This document shows positions 44,470 through 56,716 of a stretch of 64,000 nucleotides of DNA, one piece after another. Source of the DNA: Eleusine coracana subsp. coracana (Eukaryota; Streptophyta; Magnoliopsida; Poales; Poaceae); the NCBI GenBank assembly GCA_032690845.1, contig CM064424.1, positions 33,243,969 through 33,307,968 on the forward strand. The letters run 5' to 3'. The notes below the pieces were generated by a model, which was not told where the DNA came from, did no database searches, and was given only the letters and a program-made list of their open reading frames with translations. The translations under genes were made by a program, and so were the position numbers. Positions within the stretch are counted from its first letter, which is position 1; every line of letters begins with the position of its first letter.

Positions 44470-46868
44470 ATGGCTTTCGTCGACATCAAGTTTCGCCCGG
44501 GAGACAAGATCTGCTTCAGAACCATCAGCCTCGTCGCCGATCCTCACAGGGACCTTGTCGAGGAGGAACGCGTGGCCGATCAACGAAATCTAGCTAGCCG
44601 ACTCCCGCTCGGGTTCGACAACTCGGCGCAACTTTCCAGGCGGAAACCCTCTCGGGTGACTACTCAACGTTGCCCACAACACCCCGATCAACAACCTTGG
44701 TTGATTCGAAACTCACTGCGATCGATCTCCCGGCTCATCAGCCGTACGTAGATCTCAAACTTTTCGATGAATCAAGGTTCGTTGCAATAATCGGTCTCGG
44801 AAGCGAGTCACTCCTGGACTTGATTGAAGATCCGAGTGATTCAGAAAGCTGCTCCTCGGACTTCCACGAGGTGTTCATGGTGGCACCCGCTACTCGAATT
44901 GCAGACAACGGAGAAACATCTGCCGTGGCAGCCGCACGCGGCACCATGCCACGTGTAGACAGACAAGAGATAGATCCCGAAGACGGTGACCCAGATACGG
45001 TCACCCCCTCACTCCGCAGACCAGATGCCCAGCACAGATCCGGCATCGTGCGAAACTTAGACATGGGTGACTGCACCTTAAAACTTGATGGTGAGGATGT
45101 CTATACAACCCCAGAGCATAATATCACGGCCGCGGCAGCCCTCCTGAAAGCACACATTAGGGCCACGGCGGTGCTGGAGATGAATGCGGCAAGACCAGCA
45201 TCGAGTCGATCAGCTTCTGGGGCTGCTAGTTCGATGACCAGGGAAGAAAGAAGAGATCAACGGCGTTCCAACCGGGATGCAACACCGCCTATTGCCCACA
45301 GATGCAGGCCCATCGCAGAGTTCCACAATCGGCATCCAAGCGCCGACTTGCGCAACGGCATACCACCACGTGACGCGCGGGTCCGACTAGACAGCAGGTA
45401 CCAGGAGCGCGATGACGCGACCCGCCAAGCACATGAAGATGAACAACACCGGCGCGGAGATGTTATCTATGAGTGTGACGAGAGGCGGCCGATATATCAT
45501 GACGAGTATTACCATGATCGACAGGACGATGACCGTCGCAATGATAGGCCCCGTCGAGATACTGGTCGCGAGCAAGAATGATCCCCGATCATAGATGACT
45601 ATGATGAGGAGGCTGGTATTCGGGCCTTCACTCGGGAGCTTCGAACCATCAACTGGTCGGTTGGTTTCAAACTAGTCGGCATTGAGAAGTACGACAACAA
45701 GATGGATCCCCGTGACTGGCTCCACGTCTACTCGACAGCCATACGGGCCCTCGGCGGTGATAGTTTTGTTATGGCCAATTACCTACATGTTTGCCTAGCC
45801 CCAGTCGCAAGAACTTGGCTCACTAATCTGCCCGATAGCTCCATCAGTTCCTGGGCAGATCTTTGTCGGCAGTTTGTTGCCAACTTTCAAGCAACCTTCG
45901 ACAGGCCAGGAAATCACTCGGAACTTAGCCGCATCAAGCAGCGAGATCAGGAGCCGCTTCGATATTACATCCAACACTTCCCCAACATCTCAGATGCTCA
46001 AGTCGTCGCCGCTTTCCAAGCAGGGCTTCGTGACGATGATTTGATCAAAAAGATTGGAAGGTTGGACGCGGCCGACAGACTGACGGCTAGAGATCTGTTC
46101 ACCATGGCTGACAAATATGTCGCTGGCAATTCGGCACTATTCCGAGTTCGACAGTACAAGGAGACGACCCCAAGGAACCAGTCGGGTCCGACCAACTACA
46201 GCAAGGATGGTGACCAGAAGCGCAAGAACGACCGCACGGTAGCCAACACTGAGCGCTCATCCAGGAGGAAACCAGTCACTCAGTACGATTTCGACAAGAT
46301 ACTTGACGGTCCTTGTCTACTTCACGATGGCGCTCATAAAGCAAGGGAATGCTTTAAGTTGAAGAACTTTGCCCATCACGCCCTGAAGGTCTGTAAGGAG
46401 CACCCCTGGGTCCCTAAAGGCGCTAAGAAAGACTCGGACAAGGATAACCAAGACGAGGATAAGGAAGACTACCAGGACCCCGAGCGCGAGGTTAATTATA
46501 TCTGCGGCCGCTCCATAGCAGATTCCAAGTGCCAGCAGGAGATTTTTTATAGAGAGGTTCACTCGGTCTCACCAGTAGTACCTCAGTATTTGCGATGGTC
46601 AGAGGTCCCAATTACCTTTGATTGCTCGGACCACCCAAACCACATTCCTAGGCCCGGGAAATACCCTTTAGTACTTACGCCGACTATTAACCGAGTCTGG
46701 CTAAATAGGGTACTAGTAGATGGTGGCAGTAGTCTTGACATCCTCTTCATCAAGACCTTCAAGGAGCTCGGCATACCCTTGACCGACCTCAAGCCAAGCC
46801 GATCGCCGTTCCACGGCGTGATACAGGCATGCAAACAGCCCCTCTCGGGCAAATCACTCTGCCTGTAA
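44470..46868 (+). pseudogene. Tat gag and protease start, broken
   Basis: Likely start ATG 44,470 (MAFVDIKFRPGDKICF). After a frameshift around 44,670-44,750 the frame covers an Asp/Arg-rich region, a TGA at 45,579, then the gag core (cues WLHVYSTAIRALGGDSFVMANYL, in part, and RQFVANFQATFDRPGN). A short deletion in the core is likely (YYIQHFPNISDAQ). The zinc-knuckle-like region reads CLLHDGAHKAREC. The protease follows with the active site DGGS at 46,719-46,730, the Tat form of DTGA/S. The frame ends at 46,868, with a frameshift into the next segment. Confidence 0.82.
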
Positions 46869-47296
46869 CCTTCGGCACTCGGGAGAACTTTAGGATGGAG
46901 CGTATCACATTCGAGGTCGCTGACCTCGACTCTGCTTATCACGCCATTATAGGGCGGCCAGCCATCGCTAAGTTCATGGCAGTACCTCATTATCCTTATA
47001 TGACGATGAAGTTGCCAGGACCAAACGGAGTCATTTCACTTCACTCGGATGTGAGGACATCATACGACTGCGACAACAACAGTTGTGAGTTGACTGAGAA
47101 GATAGAGGCGGCATCAGCATTAGCTAAGTTGAAGGAGGCGATCGCAACAGCTGAGGAGGGCATGCTCGACCCTGCTCCCAAGAAGGCGCCAAAGACCGCG
47201 GTTCAAATGGACGTCGTGGATTCCAAGAAGATTAGCCTAGATGATAGTGATGTAACAAAGACCACCAATATTAGGGTCAAGTTAGGTGATAAATAG
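46829..47296 (+). pseudogene. Tat protease end and PR-RT linker
   Basis: Continues the protease in another frame: cue FGTRENFRMERITFEVADL, then AYHAIIGRPAIAKFMAVPH, the conserved end of Tat protease. An Ala/Lys-rich linker follows to TAG at 47,294-47,296. Confidence 0.8.
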
Positions 47297-48211
47297 GAAA
47301 GCGTGCTCATCCTTTTTCTTCGAAACAATAAAGATATATTTGCATGGAAATCTTCTGACATGCCGGGGTTCCAAGGGAAAAGGCTGAGCACAAACTTCAC
47401 GTCCGCGAGAATGCCAGACCTATAAAGCAACTGCTTCGACGATTCTCGCAAGATCGAATGGATGCGATTAGGAAAGAAATCAGCCGACTGCTGGTAGCCG
47501 GTTTCATTAAAGAAGTTTTTCACCCCGATTGGTTGGCTAATCCGGTTTTGGTGCGAAAGAAAAACAAGGAGTGGCGGATGTGCGTGGATTCCACCGGCCT
47601 AAACCAAGCTTTCCCAAAAGATCCATTATTGTGATCAGGTGATCAATTCGATGGCTGGATGCACATTATTGTGTTTCTTAGATGCCTATTCAGGGTACCA
47701 TTAGATTCCCTTAAATAAATTCGACCAGCTTAAAACCTTGTTTATCACGCCGTTCGACGCGTTTTGTTATACAACTATGCCCTTTGGCCTAAAGAACGCC
47801 GGCGCCACCTATCAGCGGACCACGCAACGGTGCTTGGATAGCCAAATCGGAAGAAACGTCGAAGCCTATGTGGATGATGTGGTAATCAAGACTCGGCTTT
47901 CCACCGACTTAATATCCGACCTAGAGGAAACATTCAGGAATCTTCGGAAATACAATATGAAGTTGAATCCGGACAAATGCGTCTTCGGGGTCCCATCAGG
48001 AAAATTACTCGGTTTCTTAGTATCACATAGAGGGATTGAAGCTAATCCAGAAAAGGTTATTGCCATATTGCGGATGGTACCTCCACATTCGCAAAAATAC
48101 ATCCAAAAACTCACCGGTTGCATGGCAGCACTCAGCCGGTTCGTCTCACGATTAGGTGTTCGAGGGTTGCCCTTTTTTCGGTTACTCAAGAAGCAAGAAT
48201 CATTCACCTAG
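47297..48211 (+). pseudogene. Tat reverse transcriptase, multiply frameshifted
   Basis: RT motifs in order: RKEISRLLVAGFIKEV and EWRMCVDSTGLNQAFPKDP (fingers), then stops and a frame change around 47,634-47,735, then FCYTTMPFGLKNAGATYQR and the catalytic YVDD at 47,867-47,878, followed by the thumb (GFLVSHRGIEANPEKV). It ends at TAG near 48,209. It would copy element RNA into cDNA. The catalytic centre is intact but the frame is not. Confidence 0.88.
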
Positions 48212-48705
48212 AATGATGACGCTCAGAGAGCTTTGGATGATTTTAAGGCCTATATTAGTGGTCCTATGGTGCTAACCCCTCCAAAACCAAAGGAACCCTT
48301 GTAGCTGTACATCTCCGCAACCACACACGTTGTCAGCACCGCACTGGCAGTGGAACGTGACGAGAATGGCAAGGCTCAAAAGGTGCAGCGGCCCGTCTAT
48401 TTTGTCAGTGAGGTCTTATCTGAGTCCAAGGTACGATATTTCCAGCTTCAGAAGCTAATTTATGCATTATTAATGACATCTCAGAAGTTGAAGCATTATT
48501 TTGAGGATCACTCGATCGAGGTCCACACGTTGTTTGGCCTAGGCGAATTGCTACACAATAGAGAGGCCACTGGAAAAATTGCTAAATGGGCTGTTGAGTT
48601 GGGATCATATGATATTATCTTCAAGTCCCGTGATTTGGTCAAATGTCGGGCTTTGTCAGACTTTGTTGCCGAGTGGTCAGAATGCGAGTTACCGCCTAGC
48701 CCGTA
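48212..48705 (+). pseudogene. Tat RNase H (first domain), split by a solo LTR
   Basis: RT-connection and RNase H sequence after a stop near 48,302: cues RPVYFVSEVLSESKVRY, ALSDFVAEWSE. It is interrupted at 48,705 by a CRM-type LTR and ends with target site CCGTA. The segment 48,570-48,705 is the parent type of the fragments at 1-42 and 16,891-17,026. Confidence 0.85.
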
Positions 48706-49466
48706 TGATGCAGATATGGCCCGATCTTCTGAGAGGTAAGGGGATAAACTCGAATTTGGGGAACTCGGTGTCGACGACCCGACGTGAATCAGACACGATC
48801 CAACCCCGCAACCGTTACACCAAGCACAACTTGATTGTTCCTGCAAGCGAAATCGAGAACACAAGCAAGAGAGGATAAACGCGCAATCTGAAATTGCAAA
48901 TATGGATGAAGTGAATCACAAGAAAAGGTTCAAGCTCTGATCACAAAAGGACTAATCGCCACAGTGGTGTAGAACAAGAATAGGGGCCCTAGATTACTGT
49001 AAAAGGACTTGTCGCCACAGTTACAATAATTCGATCAAGTTTCTCTCTAGAAAACTGAACTAAACAAAACCCAAAACTAAAAGACGGCAGCTACTAAGTT
49101 TATGTAGGAAACAAAGACGTCCTAGGGTTGGGGGCGACCAGGGGGGCGCCCACAACATGGGCTTAAGGCCCGACACGATACATGGCCAACTTGGCCCAAA
49201 ATAGGTGGCATAGCACCTTGTCATGGTCACATATTATGACTCACGACCCTTTTGGATCTAGGACCAGAACCAAAATGATGGCGTCGTCGTCCCCTTTCCA
49301 ACGCATCAAAGAACGCCTCGTTTGGACATCGGATGTGGGAGATATCATCAAAACCGTGAAGGAGTGTTGGCTGAATCCAAGACGACGCGGCGACCGAGTT
49401 GGTGATGACTTGTAACTTGGGGACGGCCATGATATGCGCGTATCCAGCATGGTGATGTCCTCATCA
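48706..49466 (-). mobile_element. CRM-type solo LTR inside the Tat RNase H gene
   Basis: 761-bp minus-oriented LTR with TG...CA ends. Flanks CCGTA (48,701-48,705) and CCGCA (49,467-49,471) form a target-site duplication with one mismatch; the duplicated fragments elsewhere read CCGCA on the left. No internal region, so it is a solo LTR left by LTR-LTR recombination. Confidence 0.9.
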
Positions 49467-49471
49467 CCGCA

Positions 49472-51002
49472 TGAATGAAGCTATTGGCAAATGATGTTTG
49501 ACGGTTCCTTACAATTGGAAGGTGCCGGGGCAGGTGTGGTATTAACATCTCCTGAAGGGGCCAAGCTGTGATACGTTCTTCGTATGCACTTTCGCGCGTC
49601 TAACAATGCTGCAGAGTATGAGGCACTATTACATGGGCTTAGAATGGCTGTTTCACTCAGAGTTCAGAGATTGAGCGTCTCTGGTGACTCGGCGCTGGTG
49701 ATTAATCAAGTAACAAAGGAGTGGTGTTGTTCCCACGAAAGCATGATAGCCTACTGCACTGAAGTTCGGAAGCTAGAAGACGAGTTTGATGGTATTGAGT
49801 ATATACACGTCCTTCGTAAGTATAACGAAGAGGCGGACGAACTAGCCAAACTTGGGTCTAGTAGGTCTAAAATACCTAATGGAGTATTCCTTGATGATCT
49901 CTATAAACCATTTATACTAATCCAGCAAACTATTGCGCAGTCGGCACCGAAGGTGGGACCAACACCACATGTCGCTATCATTACAGTAGATTGGCGAACT
50001 CCTCTCATCAAGTACCTGGATGGTGGTACACTACCGACTGATAAAGACGAAGCTCTGAGGATTATTCGCAAGTCTCGGTCGTATTGTATTGTTGACCATG
50101 GTCTGTACAAACAAAGCCCACATGGGATGTTGATGAAGTGCTTGTCTCAAGACGAAGGAAGAGTCATGTTAGGGGACATCCATGCTGGCATCTACGGAAA
50201 CCACGCAGGCCCATCTACAATTGCATCAAAAGCAATGAGACAAGGTTTCTATTGGCCGACTGCTGGTGCCGATGCCAGGGAAATCGTCCGAAAGTGTGAG
50301 GGTTGCCAGTTCTTTGCCTGCCAAATGCACGTGCCTGCCACAGAGCTTCAAAATATCCCAATAACATGGCCATTTTCAGTATGGGGTCTAGATATTGTCG
50401 GGCCTTTCATGAAGGCTCAGGGGGGTTTCACTCACCTTTTCATGGCAGTAGACAAGTTCTCTAAGTGGATCGAAGCAAAGCCAGTCGGAAAGATTTCAGC
50501 AAAGAAGGCTGTCAAATTTATGACAGAAATAGTTACTCGGTTCGGTGCACCACATAAAATCATCACTAATAACGACACTCAGTTTACAGCGGAGGAGTTC
50601 AAAGAATTTGCGAGCCGAGTGGGTTTTAAGATTGGCTACGCCTCGGCTGCCCACCCGCAGAGCAACGGCCAAGTTGAACGAGCAAATGGCCTCTTGCTAT
50701 CTAGAATTAGGCCACGTATATTTGACCGACTGGAAAAATATGCTCGACGTTGGGTTCGAGAACTGCCAGCAGTACTATGGGGGCTTCGAACTAATGTAAG
50801 TCGCACCACAGGGCATTCTCCTTTCTCCTTGGTTTACGGGTCGGAAGCCATGTTACCAACTGAGATTTCGTTCACCTCCCCTCGCGTGGCTTCGTATGAA
50901 GAAGAAACTTCCAATGACCACAGATGTGATGACTTGTTGCTACTAGAGGAGAAGCGTTATGCCACGTTACTACGATCGGCGAAGTACCAACAAAGCTTGT
51001 GA
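49472..51002 (+). pseudogene. Tat archaeal-type RNase H (second domain) and integrase
   Basis: The segment opens with a second RNase H (MMFDGSLQLEGAGAGVV), interrupted by TGA at 49,569-49,571, then open for 472 codons from 49,584 (cues ASNNAAEYEALLHGL, NEEADELAKLGS). A second RNase H is typical of Tat elements. Integrase follows: HHCC finger (HAGIYGNHAG ... CEGC), catalytic Asp in GLDIVGP (50,391-50,393), then ITNNDTQF, where the usual ITDNGTQF gives the second Asp; here codon 50,568-50,570 is AAT (Asn). Glu in VERANG (50,676-50,678) is kept. Strand transfer should therefore be abolished. A TGA at 51,001 cuts off the C-terminal domain. Confidence 0.9.
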
Positions 51003-51272
51003 CGTTATTACGACAAAAATGTCAGAGTGCAACGCTTTTCAGTCGGAGACTTGGTCTTGAGGCAGGTCCAGTCCATGGTAGGCAAGCACAAACTCTCGGC
51101 CCCATGGGAAGGACCCTTTATTGTAAAGGAAATCACTCGGCCGGGTGCATACCATTTGATGCGCAAGGATGGGTCAGACCTGGAACATATCACAGCTACA
51201 TCATTTCTATGCTTAGTATTTATAACTTTTTGTAATTACCTTTCTTTGACTTTGTATAAATTATGGTCATGA
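51003..51272 (+). pseudogene. Tat integrase C-terminal domain
   Basis: After the TGA the same region continues in readable form from 51,027: FSVGDLVLRQVQ and KLSAPWEGPFIVKEI, the GPY/F-type C-terminal fold that binds DNA. No chromodomain, as expected outside the chromoviruses. Confidence 0.8.
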
Positions 51273-51697
51273 CGACTGGTTTGGCAATTTTTGAATTTTT
51301 ATGGATCATTGTTGTTGTCATTTAAGTCATGATTTAAATTTGGACACTTGGTGCCACCTCAATTCATGCATGTTGACCAAGCGGGTTACTTTGTTCCCAG
51401 GGTTCTTGCCGTCTATTGGGGACCAAGACAATTCTCCCAGTTTGCATATGTCTGACCGAGTGAGTTCTTAGTCTCCATGGTTCATATCGGTTATTGGGAG
51501 CATTGTGTAGAGGGATGACGAGAGTTATGTATTGGTTGTGAGTGTTTAACATGAGTTCATACAATACATATACGAAGCAGCACGACCCAAGCATTTGTTA
51601 CAATCCTGGTGATGAATCTAGACTTTCATAGTCTATTGCACAGATGTTACATTACCACAGCAGAAATGTAACATGGTCTTTTAAATTTTACAATACC
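51273..51697. other. Spacer between pol and the antisense gene
   Basis: About 0.4 kb of non-coding sequence. The two genes of the element converge here, ending tail to tail. Nothing else recognised. Confidence 0.5.
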
Positions 51698-54600
51698 TTA
51701 CATTTTTGGTAACAGATCTAGTTCTATTTGGTCAGCTAGAATGTGCGCTATTTTTTGCGCTTCAGTTACAAGGATTTCACATTGTTCGTCAGTGAAATCT
51801 TCGTGGAAACCCTTGGCTACTATATCCAAATCTATGTCAGGAATGTGAGACTTTGCTATAGCTAAGACCTGTGCCCCAGCCAGTTCTGCAACACGTCGAG
51901 CGTGTTCTTTCACTCGGCCGGGTGCCTCTTGTAGCCTTGTCAATAAATCTCGACACCTGGGTGGTTTTTCTTCTAGAAGTATATATTGGGCGATTACTTC
52001 TGCATCTTTCTGGAGAGCTGCAAGAGACCATCAGAGGTTTTCGTCACCTTCTATGAATTTCTTCTGCAAAAGCTCATAGGACCTTTTTGATCCTACAAGA
52101 GTATAATATTGACAATTATCTGGGACAATGACTTTGGTATGACGATAATTAAATGACTATTTACCTTTTAGTCGTTTCTCAGCTTCTGCCTTTTCAGCTT
52201 CGAGGGTGATAACCTTTTCCTTGTATTCTTCTTTATGTTTTTCAACTTCTTTGTACGCTTTTTGGAATTGGTTTAGTTCATCCATAGCTTTCTTGAAAAT
52301 CTTTTTGCCTTGAGTAGTTCAGCCTCTAGTGTTGTGTTCCTATCCCTTTGGTTTTTTATTGTTCCCTCGGCATCTGTCAGTCATAAATATTTTAGATTAC
52401 ATACATGTACATATTTTTGAGCACATAGGTATAACAATAATTACCTTCGGCTCTTTTCCTCCATAGCGATTGAGATTCTTGCATTGTTTTAAAATCATCC
52501 TTCAACTTTTCAAAATTTTTCCCGATATCTGCCGAGTCCTGGAGTTGTTTCTTTAGACTTTTATTCTCGGACTTCAATGTTTCCACAGATTGTGTCACCG
52601 ACTCCAGCTCTTTGATAAGGTTTTGCAAATTTGCAATTTGAGCAGCCGACTGAGACTCTTGATTGTGCTTTAGTTCCAGCACCTGTGACATTTCTGAGTG
52701 GAAGAGTTCAAAATATTTAAGATCTGGTAATAGTATGCCAAGGATTATGTTTGTGTTTTTACCTTGTAGCTTGAATTGGAGTTCATCAACTTGAGATGAA
52801 CGGGCCTTCAAATCTACTGATAATTGCCCAACTTCTATTCTTTCTTTGGCCATTTGATCTTCTAAATCGACTGCTCTTGCACAATGCCTTTCAGCAAGTT
52901 GCAGGAGTTTACTCTTGTTAGCCATCTGAGTTTTTAGAATCTGCACTACGGATGAGTTTTATAGACGTCATCACACAATATTATTATTATTATTGGTGCC
53001 AGTTTTCAAGAAGGCAAGGGTACCTGGAAGGAATGAAAGGCCTTTTCAGTAAGATCTTCAAACTTCTTTAATTCGGCTTGCTCTGTCAACTCATCAAACC
53101 CGGCAATGGCGAAGGGGCCACTATGGTACACCATTCTGGTTGGTGCAGGATGTTCTGTGGCACCTTCTTTTATTACTCGGTGAATTAGCGTGGGAGCCAC
53201 ATATTCCTCCAGACCAATGGGATAATCATATATTGGCTCCGGCATCATTTCAAATATCAACGATGGTTCTTCTTGTTCAGTCGCCGTCTTGGGCATGTCC
53301 AGATCTGGGACATCGAATGACTCGGCTTGTCTAGTTTCTGGCCGAGATGACTCTGGTGCATCCTTTAAATCACTCGGCTTTTTAGCCGAGTGACCGGGGA
53401 TATCATCTTTGGATGTCCCCATAAATGGTGCATGTCGATCTTTTTCAGGAGCCGCACTTTTTGCTGGGATATCTTCATATGATGCTCCCCCGGTTGACCT
53501 ATCCAGAGAATGAAGATTACGTAGTTGTTTATTCTAAAGCTATGCATTAAAATATATCGTTTTACTTACCTTGTTCGGCGCTTGAATTTTAAGCCTGACA
53601 CCTTTGATGGGGGGCTAGTTGGTCTTGGATCACTTGTTGTGTGGGGTGTTTCCTTCTCAAGGATTGTCTTGTCTAACTCCTTTGGATGCGATTGCTCCTG
53701 AGTGTTCGTATTCACTGGCCGTCGAGTGGTGGTTTTCTCAACAGACTTCTTCTTTGCTTCCCCTTGCAGTCTAGCTATTCTGTCAACTAGCAACTCTTCT
53801 TCATCGGAGTCTTCAATGTGAGCTTTACGACATTTGGATGATGGCTGAGTGGGGGATTTCTTTTGTGGTGTTGGTGGCAGTGGAGGGTTGGATACATATA
53901 CGTCAAGGTTCTGTGACATATGCGAGGCATCATTTGTTATTGATAAATAAGGAAAGCATTATTGATTTTCTAAAGAGGATCAGTGGCTAACTTACAACAC
54001 TTCTTCCAGTTTTTGAATGATGGCCAGATGTTGCGCTCCCTGGAGTCCAATCTAGAAGCGATGAAAATATGCTTTCCTGTTGCAAAGTCAGTTCCCTTTC
54101 TGACAGTACTTCTGGTACTTCCATAGTAGGGTCTGACCCTAGTTGGAATTTCTATCCAGGAACGTGGCGCTTCTTTATGGGCTGCACACGGCGATATATG
54201 AAGCTGGCGGCAACGTGAACGCTGGTATAGCCTTTTGACTTCGGATAATCCACATGTTTCAAAATCTCATCAACCTGTGCTTTCTTGCTTGGATGTGCCT
54301 TCGCGGACCACTTGGGGCATGGCTTGGGGGCTTCTGCTGTCGTTTCTGACAAAGGGGGGGGGGGCATGGTTGCCATGATAAAACCAATCTGCGTGCCACC
54401 CTTTGTTGGTTGATGGGAGTGGTACATCGATGTACTTGGATTTATTCGTCAATTGGAATCCAGCACCCCCTATGACATTACTGCTGTTTGATTTCAACAG
54501 AAACAGTTCTTTGAAGGTGTTGAAATGAGGAGGGATACCCAAAAACACTTCGCTGAAATGAATAAAAATAGCGATGTGTAGAATGGAATTTGGGTTCAGA

Positions 54601-54941
54601 TTGACCAGATTAATGCCATAGAAAAATAGAAGACCTCTAAAGAAGTCGCAGCACGGAAGGCCAAATCCGCGATAGAAAAAGGAGGCAAAAACTGTAAGTT
54701 GGTCGACGGGAGGCTGAGGAAATTTCTGACCTATGGCTTCAATCCACACACCCGTCTGTTGATCTTGTCGCACGCCATCTATCACCAATCTGTTGATTTT
54801 TTCTGAGTCCATGGTTGATGCTGGGAACTCCTTAATGCCAGTAGGAATATTAAAAATTGATTCTTTGCTTTCACCCTTTCTAGGAGAGGTCCCTTTTTCA
54901 GATTAAGCCCTCGTGCTTTGGCGGGTGCACTTTGGGGCCAT
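51698..54941 (-). pseudogene. Tat antisense multi-exon gene (gypsy-transposon domain plus coiled coil), decayed
   Basis: Several minus-strand segments form one gene antisense to the element. Start ATG 54,939-54,941 (MAPKCTRQSTRA, then TAA at codon 13). The next part, 54,270-54,812, matches the 'putative gypsy type transposon' domain of plants (cues FASFFYRGFGLP, HFSEVFLGIPPHFNTF). An 11-base G run at 54,354-54,364 shifts the frame, and a stop follows near 54,150. Later segments: a Ser/Pro/acidic part (53,566-53,919), an acidic part (53,006-53,422), a long coiled coil (52,392-52,946) and an acidic C-terminal part (51,698-51,943). Gaps look like introns, for example an acceptor-like cgtagtgcag before the coiled-coil exon. 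Antisense ORFs at this place are known in Tat elements (Grande, Retand, RIRE2 types). Function unknown. Confidence 0.75.
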
Positions 54942-55817
54942 CAAAACAGATGTGGAAAGCTTTTGGGGATGGAGATCAGGGTTTGGAACCCTATCTTTGA
55001 GCTTGAGCACGCGAAATGGTGGCAGAACAGTGAAATGGCAGCAAGCGGAACAGTGGAACAATGGTGACGACAAAATGTAGGCCTGTGGTCTCTGGAGTAG
55101 GGGCGCGGAATGGTGGTGGCGGACAAATTGAAGTTCCAAACCTAGGGTTTACGCGTGCAGAATGGTGGTGGCGGTGAAGTGGATGCTTTGGATCTAGGTT
55201 TTGAGAAGGGCAGACTCAGGCGGCGATACGAAGGTGAAGGGTTGCGACTGTTTGCTGGAACCTTTTATATGCGTCTGATGACCTGTTGGGCCGCTACTTG
55301 GATCAGCATGGTTACATTACACCGGTACGCGGATTTATTATGTCTAAGATATTCTTTTCAAGTGCTAACATTGAGTGTTGTGGATTGAATAATGATTGAT
55401 AAATCACTCGGACTAATGCAGTTTAGTCTTGGGAGATTGTATCTTTTGATTATTTGTGATATAGTAATTTTTTCAGCACCAATCTTGGGGGCTGTCTTTT
55501 GTATGAATACTAGTAATACATCACCAATCTTGGGGGCTACGGCAGTTGACATTCGTAGCATATCAATTGGGTTATATGCATTTTTATGGATATAGATATT
55601 AATTTGGTGATGCATCACTCGGCGATCAGGGAAATTCAATTATTAATGAGTTTTGGATAAATTGGATAAAGCGAAAGCCTTGGATATCATTTTTAAGGAT
55701 CATGTGAGTTTAAATAGAAGATTTATCAGAGCCAATGTGTAAAGCACTTCCCAAATTTCACAAGATGTCGAGGAAATTCAAGGTGACAATTCAATATGGA
55801 AAGTGCTTGGGGGCTAC
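54942..55817. other. Tat 3' spacer and promoter region of the antisense gene
   Basis: Non-coding. It holds whatever promotes the antisense gene, and ends with the polypurine tract gtgcttgggggctac (55,803-55,817) directly before the 3' LTR. The phrase caccaatcttgggggctac occurs near 55,521-55,539 and similarly near 55,480-55,497, so PPT-like tracts are repeated here. Confidence 0.6.
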
Positions 55818-56225
55818 TATGGGATATATGTACCCGGGATACCTAACCATGGCCGAGTGGGCCAGGGGTTTAGTTTTATATATATTCGGCTTAGAGATAT
55901 TTATGTAGATATTTGTTTGAGTAAGCCGCAAGTTAGGTTTATAGATATGTTAGTTAGATAGAATCTATTGTAACCGACTCGGATGTTACCTTGTAAACCC
56001 CGTCCCTTTGGATATATAAGGAGGGCAGGGGGCCTTCATCGAGAGGCAGACTCATATTAGAACCCTAATTCCAGTGTGAACCTTAGCAATACGATAACAC
56101 CAAACAGGACGTAGGGTTGTTATCCTCCGGGATGCCCGAACCTGTACAAACTCCGCGTCCTGTGTCCATCGATCTTACTTACTCATACGCATACTTGAAT
56201 CTACTATCGAGAATATCTCTCGATA
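55818..56225 (+). mobile_element. Tat-lineage element, 3' LTR
   Basis: 408 bp, TATGGGATATATG...CTCTCGATA, pairing with 44,006-44,419; the outermost bases have mutated. The right flank GTTAC does not match the left flank TGTAC as a clean target duplication. Confidence 0.87.
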
Positions 56226-56716
56226 GTTACAATTCAGTTCAACCCATTAAATTGATAAATAAAACTTGATAGAACTAATAGGTTGCTTAGTGCGAGTTCT
56301 TTCAAACAAGCCACCTATTAGAGCCTGTGCATGTCTAGGTGTCCGACGGGTAAGTCTTGCTGAGTAATTAGTACTTAGGCTTTGTGCCATTGTGTTTTTC
56401 AGGTAACGAAGAAATAGAGTTGCCTGTAGATGTGCTGCCTTGGGACATGTAGGTCCCTAAGGGTTGGACTGCCCACTAGGAGTCCGACTTGCCGCCGCAG
56501 TGATGTTGTGTGTTGCTAGAGTGATGGTTCTTTGGGCATAAACCATTACTATGTTGTATCGTCGAGCTCATAGTTCTTAACGTTACTGCTTCTGCTGTTT
56601 TCAAAATATTCATGAACTTGTATTATTTGGCTACACTCTGAATCATCGTATCCATATAATATTCTACTTAAATTTGGACCAATGTTATATTATCAAGTGT
56701 CTGCGCTATCAGCACC
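56226..56716 (+). mobile_element. Tekay/Del-type LTR, family A, right part (copy 3)
   Basis: Continues the LTR begun at 41,112, collinear with about 8072-8565 of copy 1. About 300 bp of LTR (copy-1 positions about 7769-8071) are missing exactly where the Tat element sits. The final 35 bp of the LTR are also missing. Exon Y is at 56,403-56,503 and carries two TAG codons. Confidence 0.75.

Noticed and set aside
51364..51594. 76-codon minus ORF after integrase
   Set aside because: No relation seen to the antisense gene segments or to known retroelement domains; in spacer sequence.
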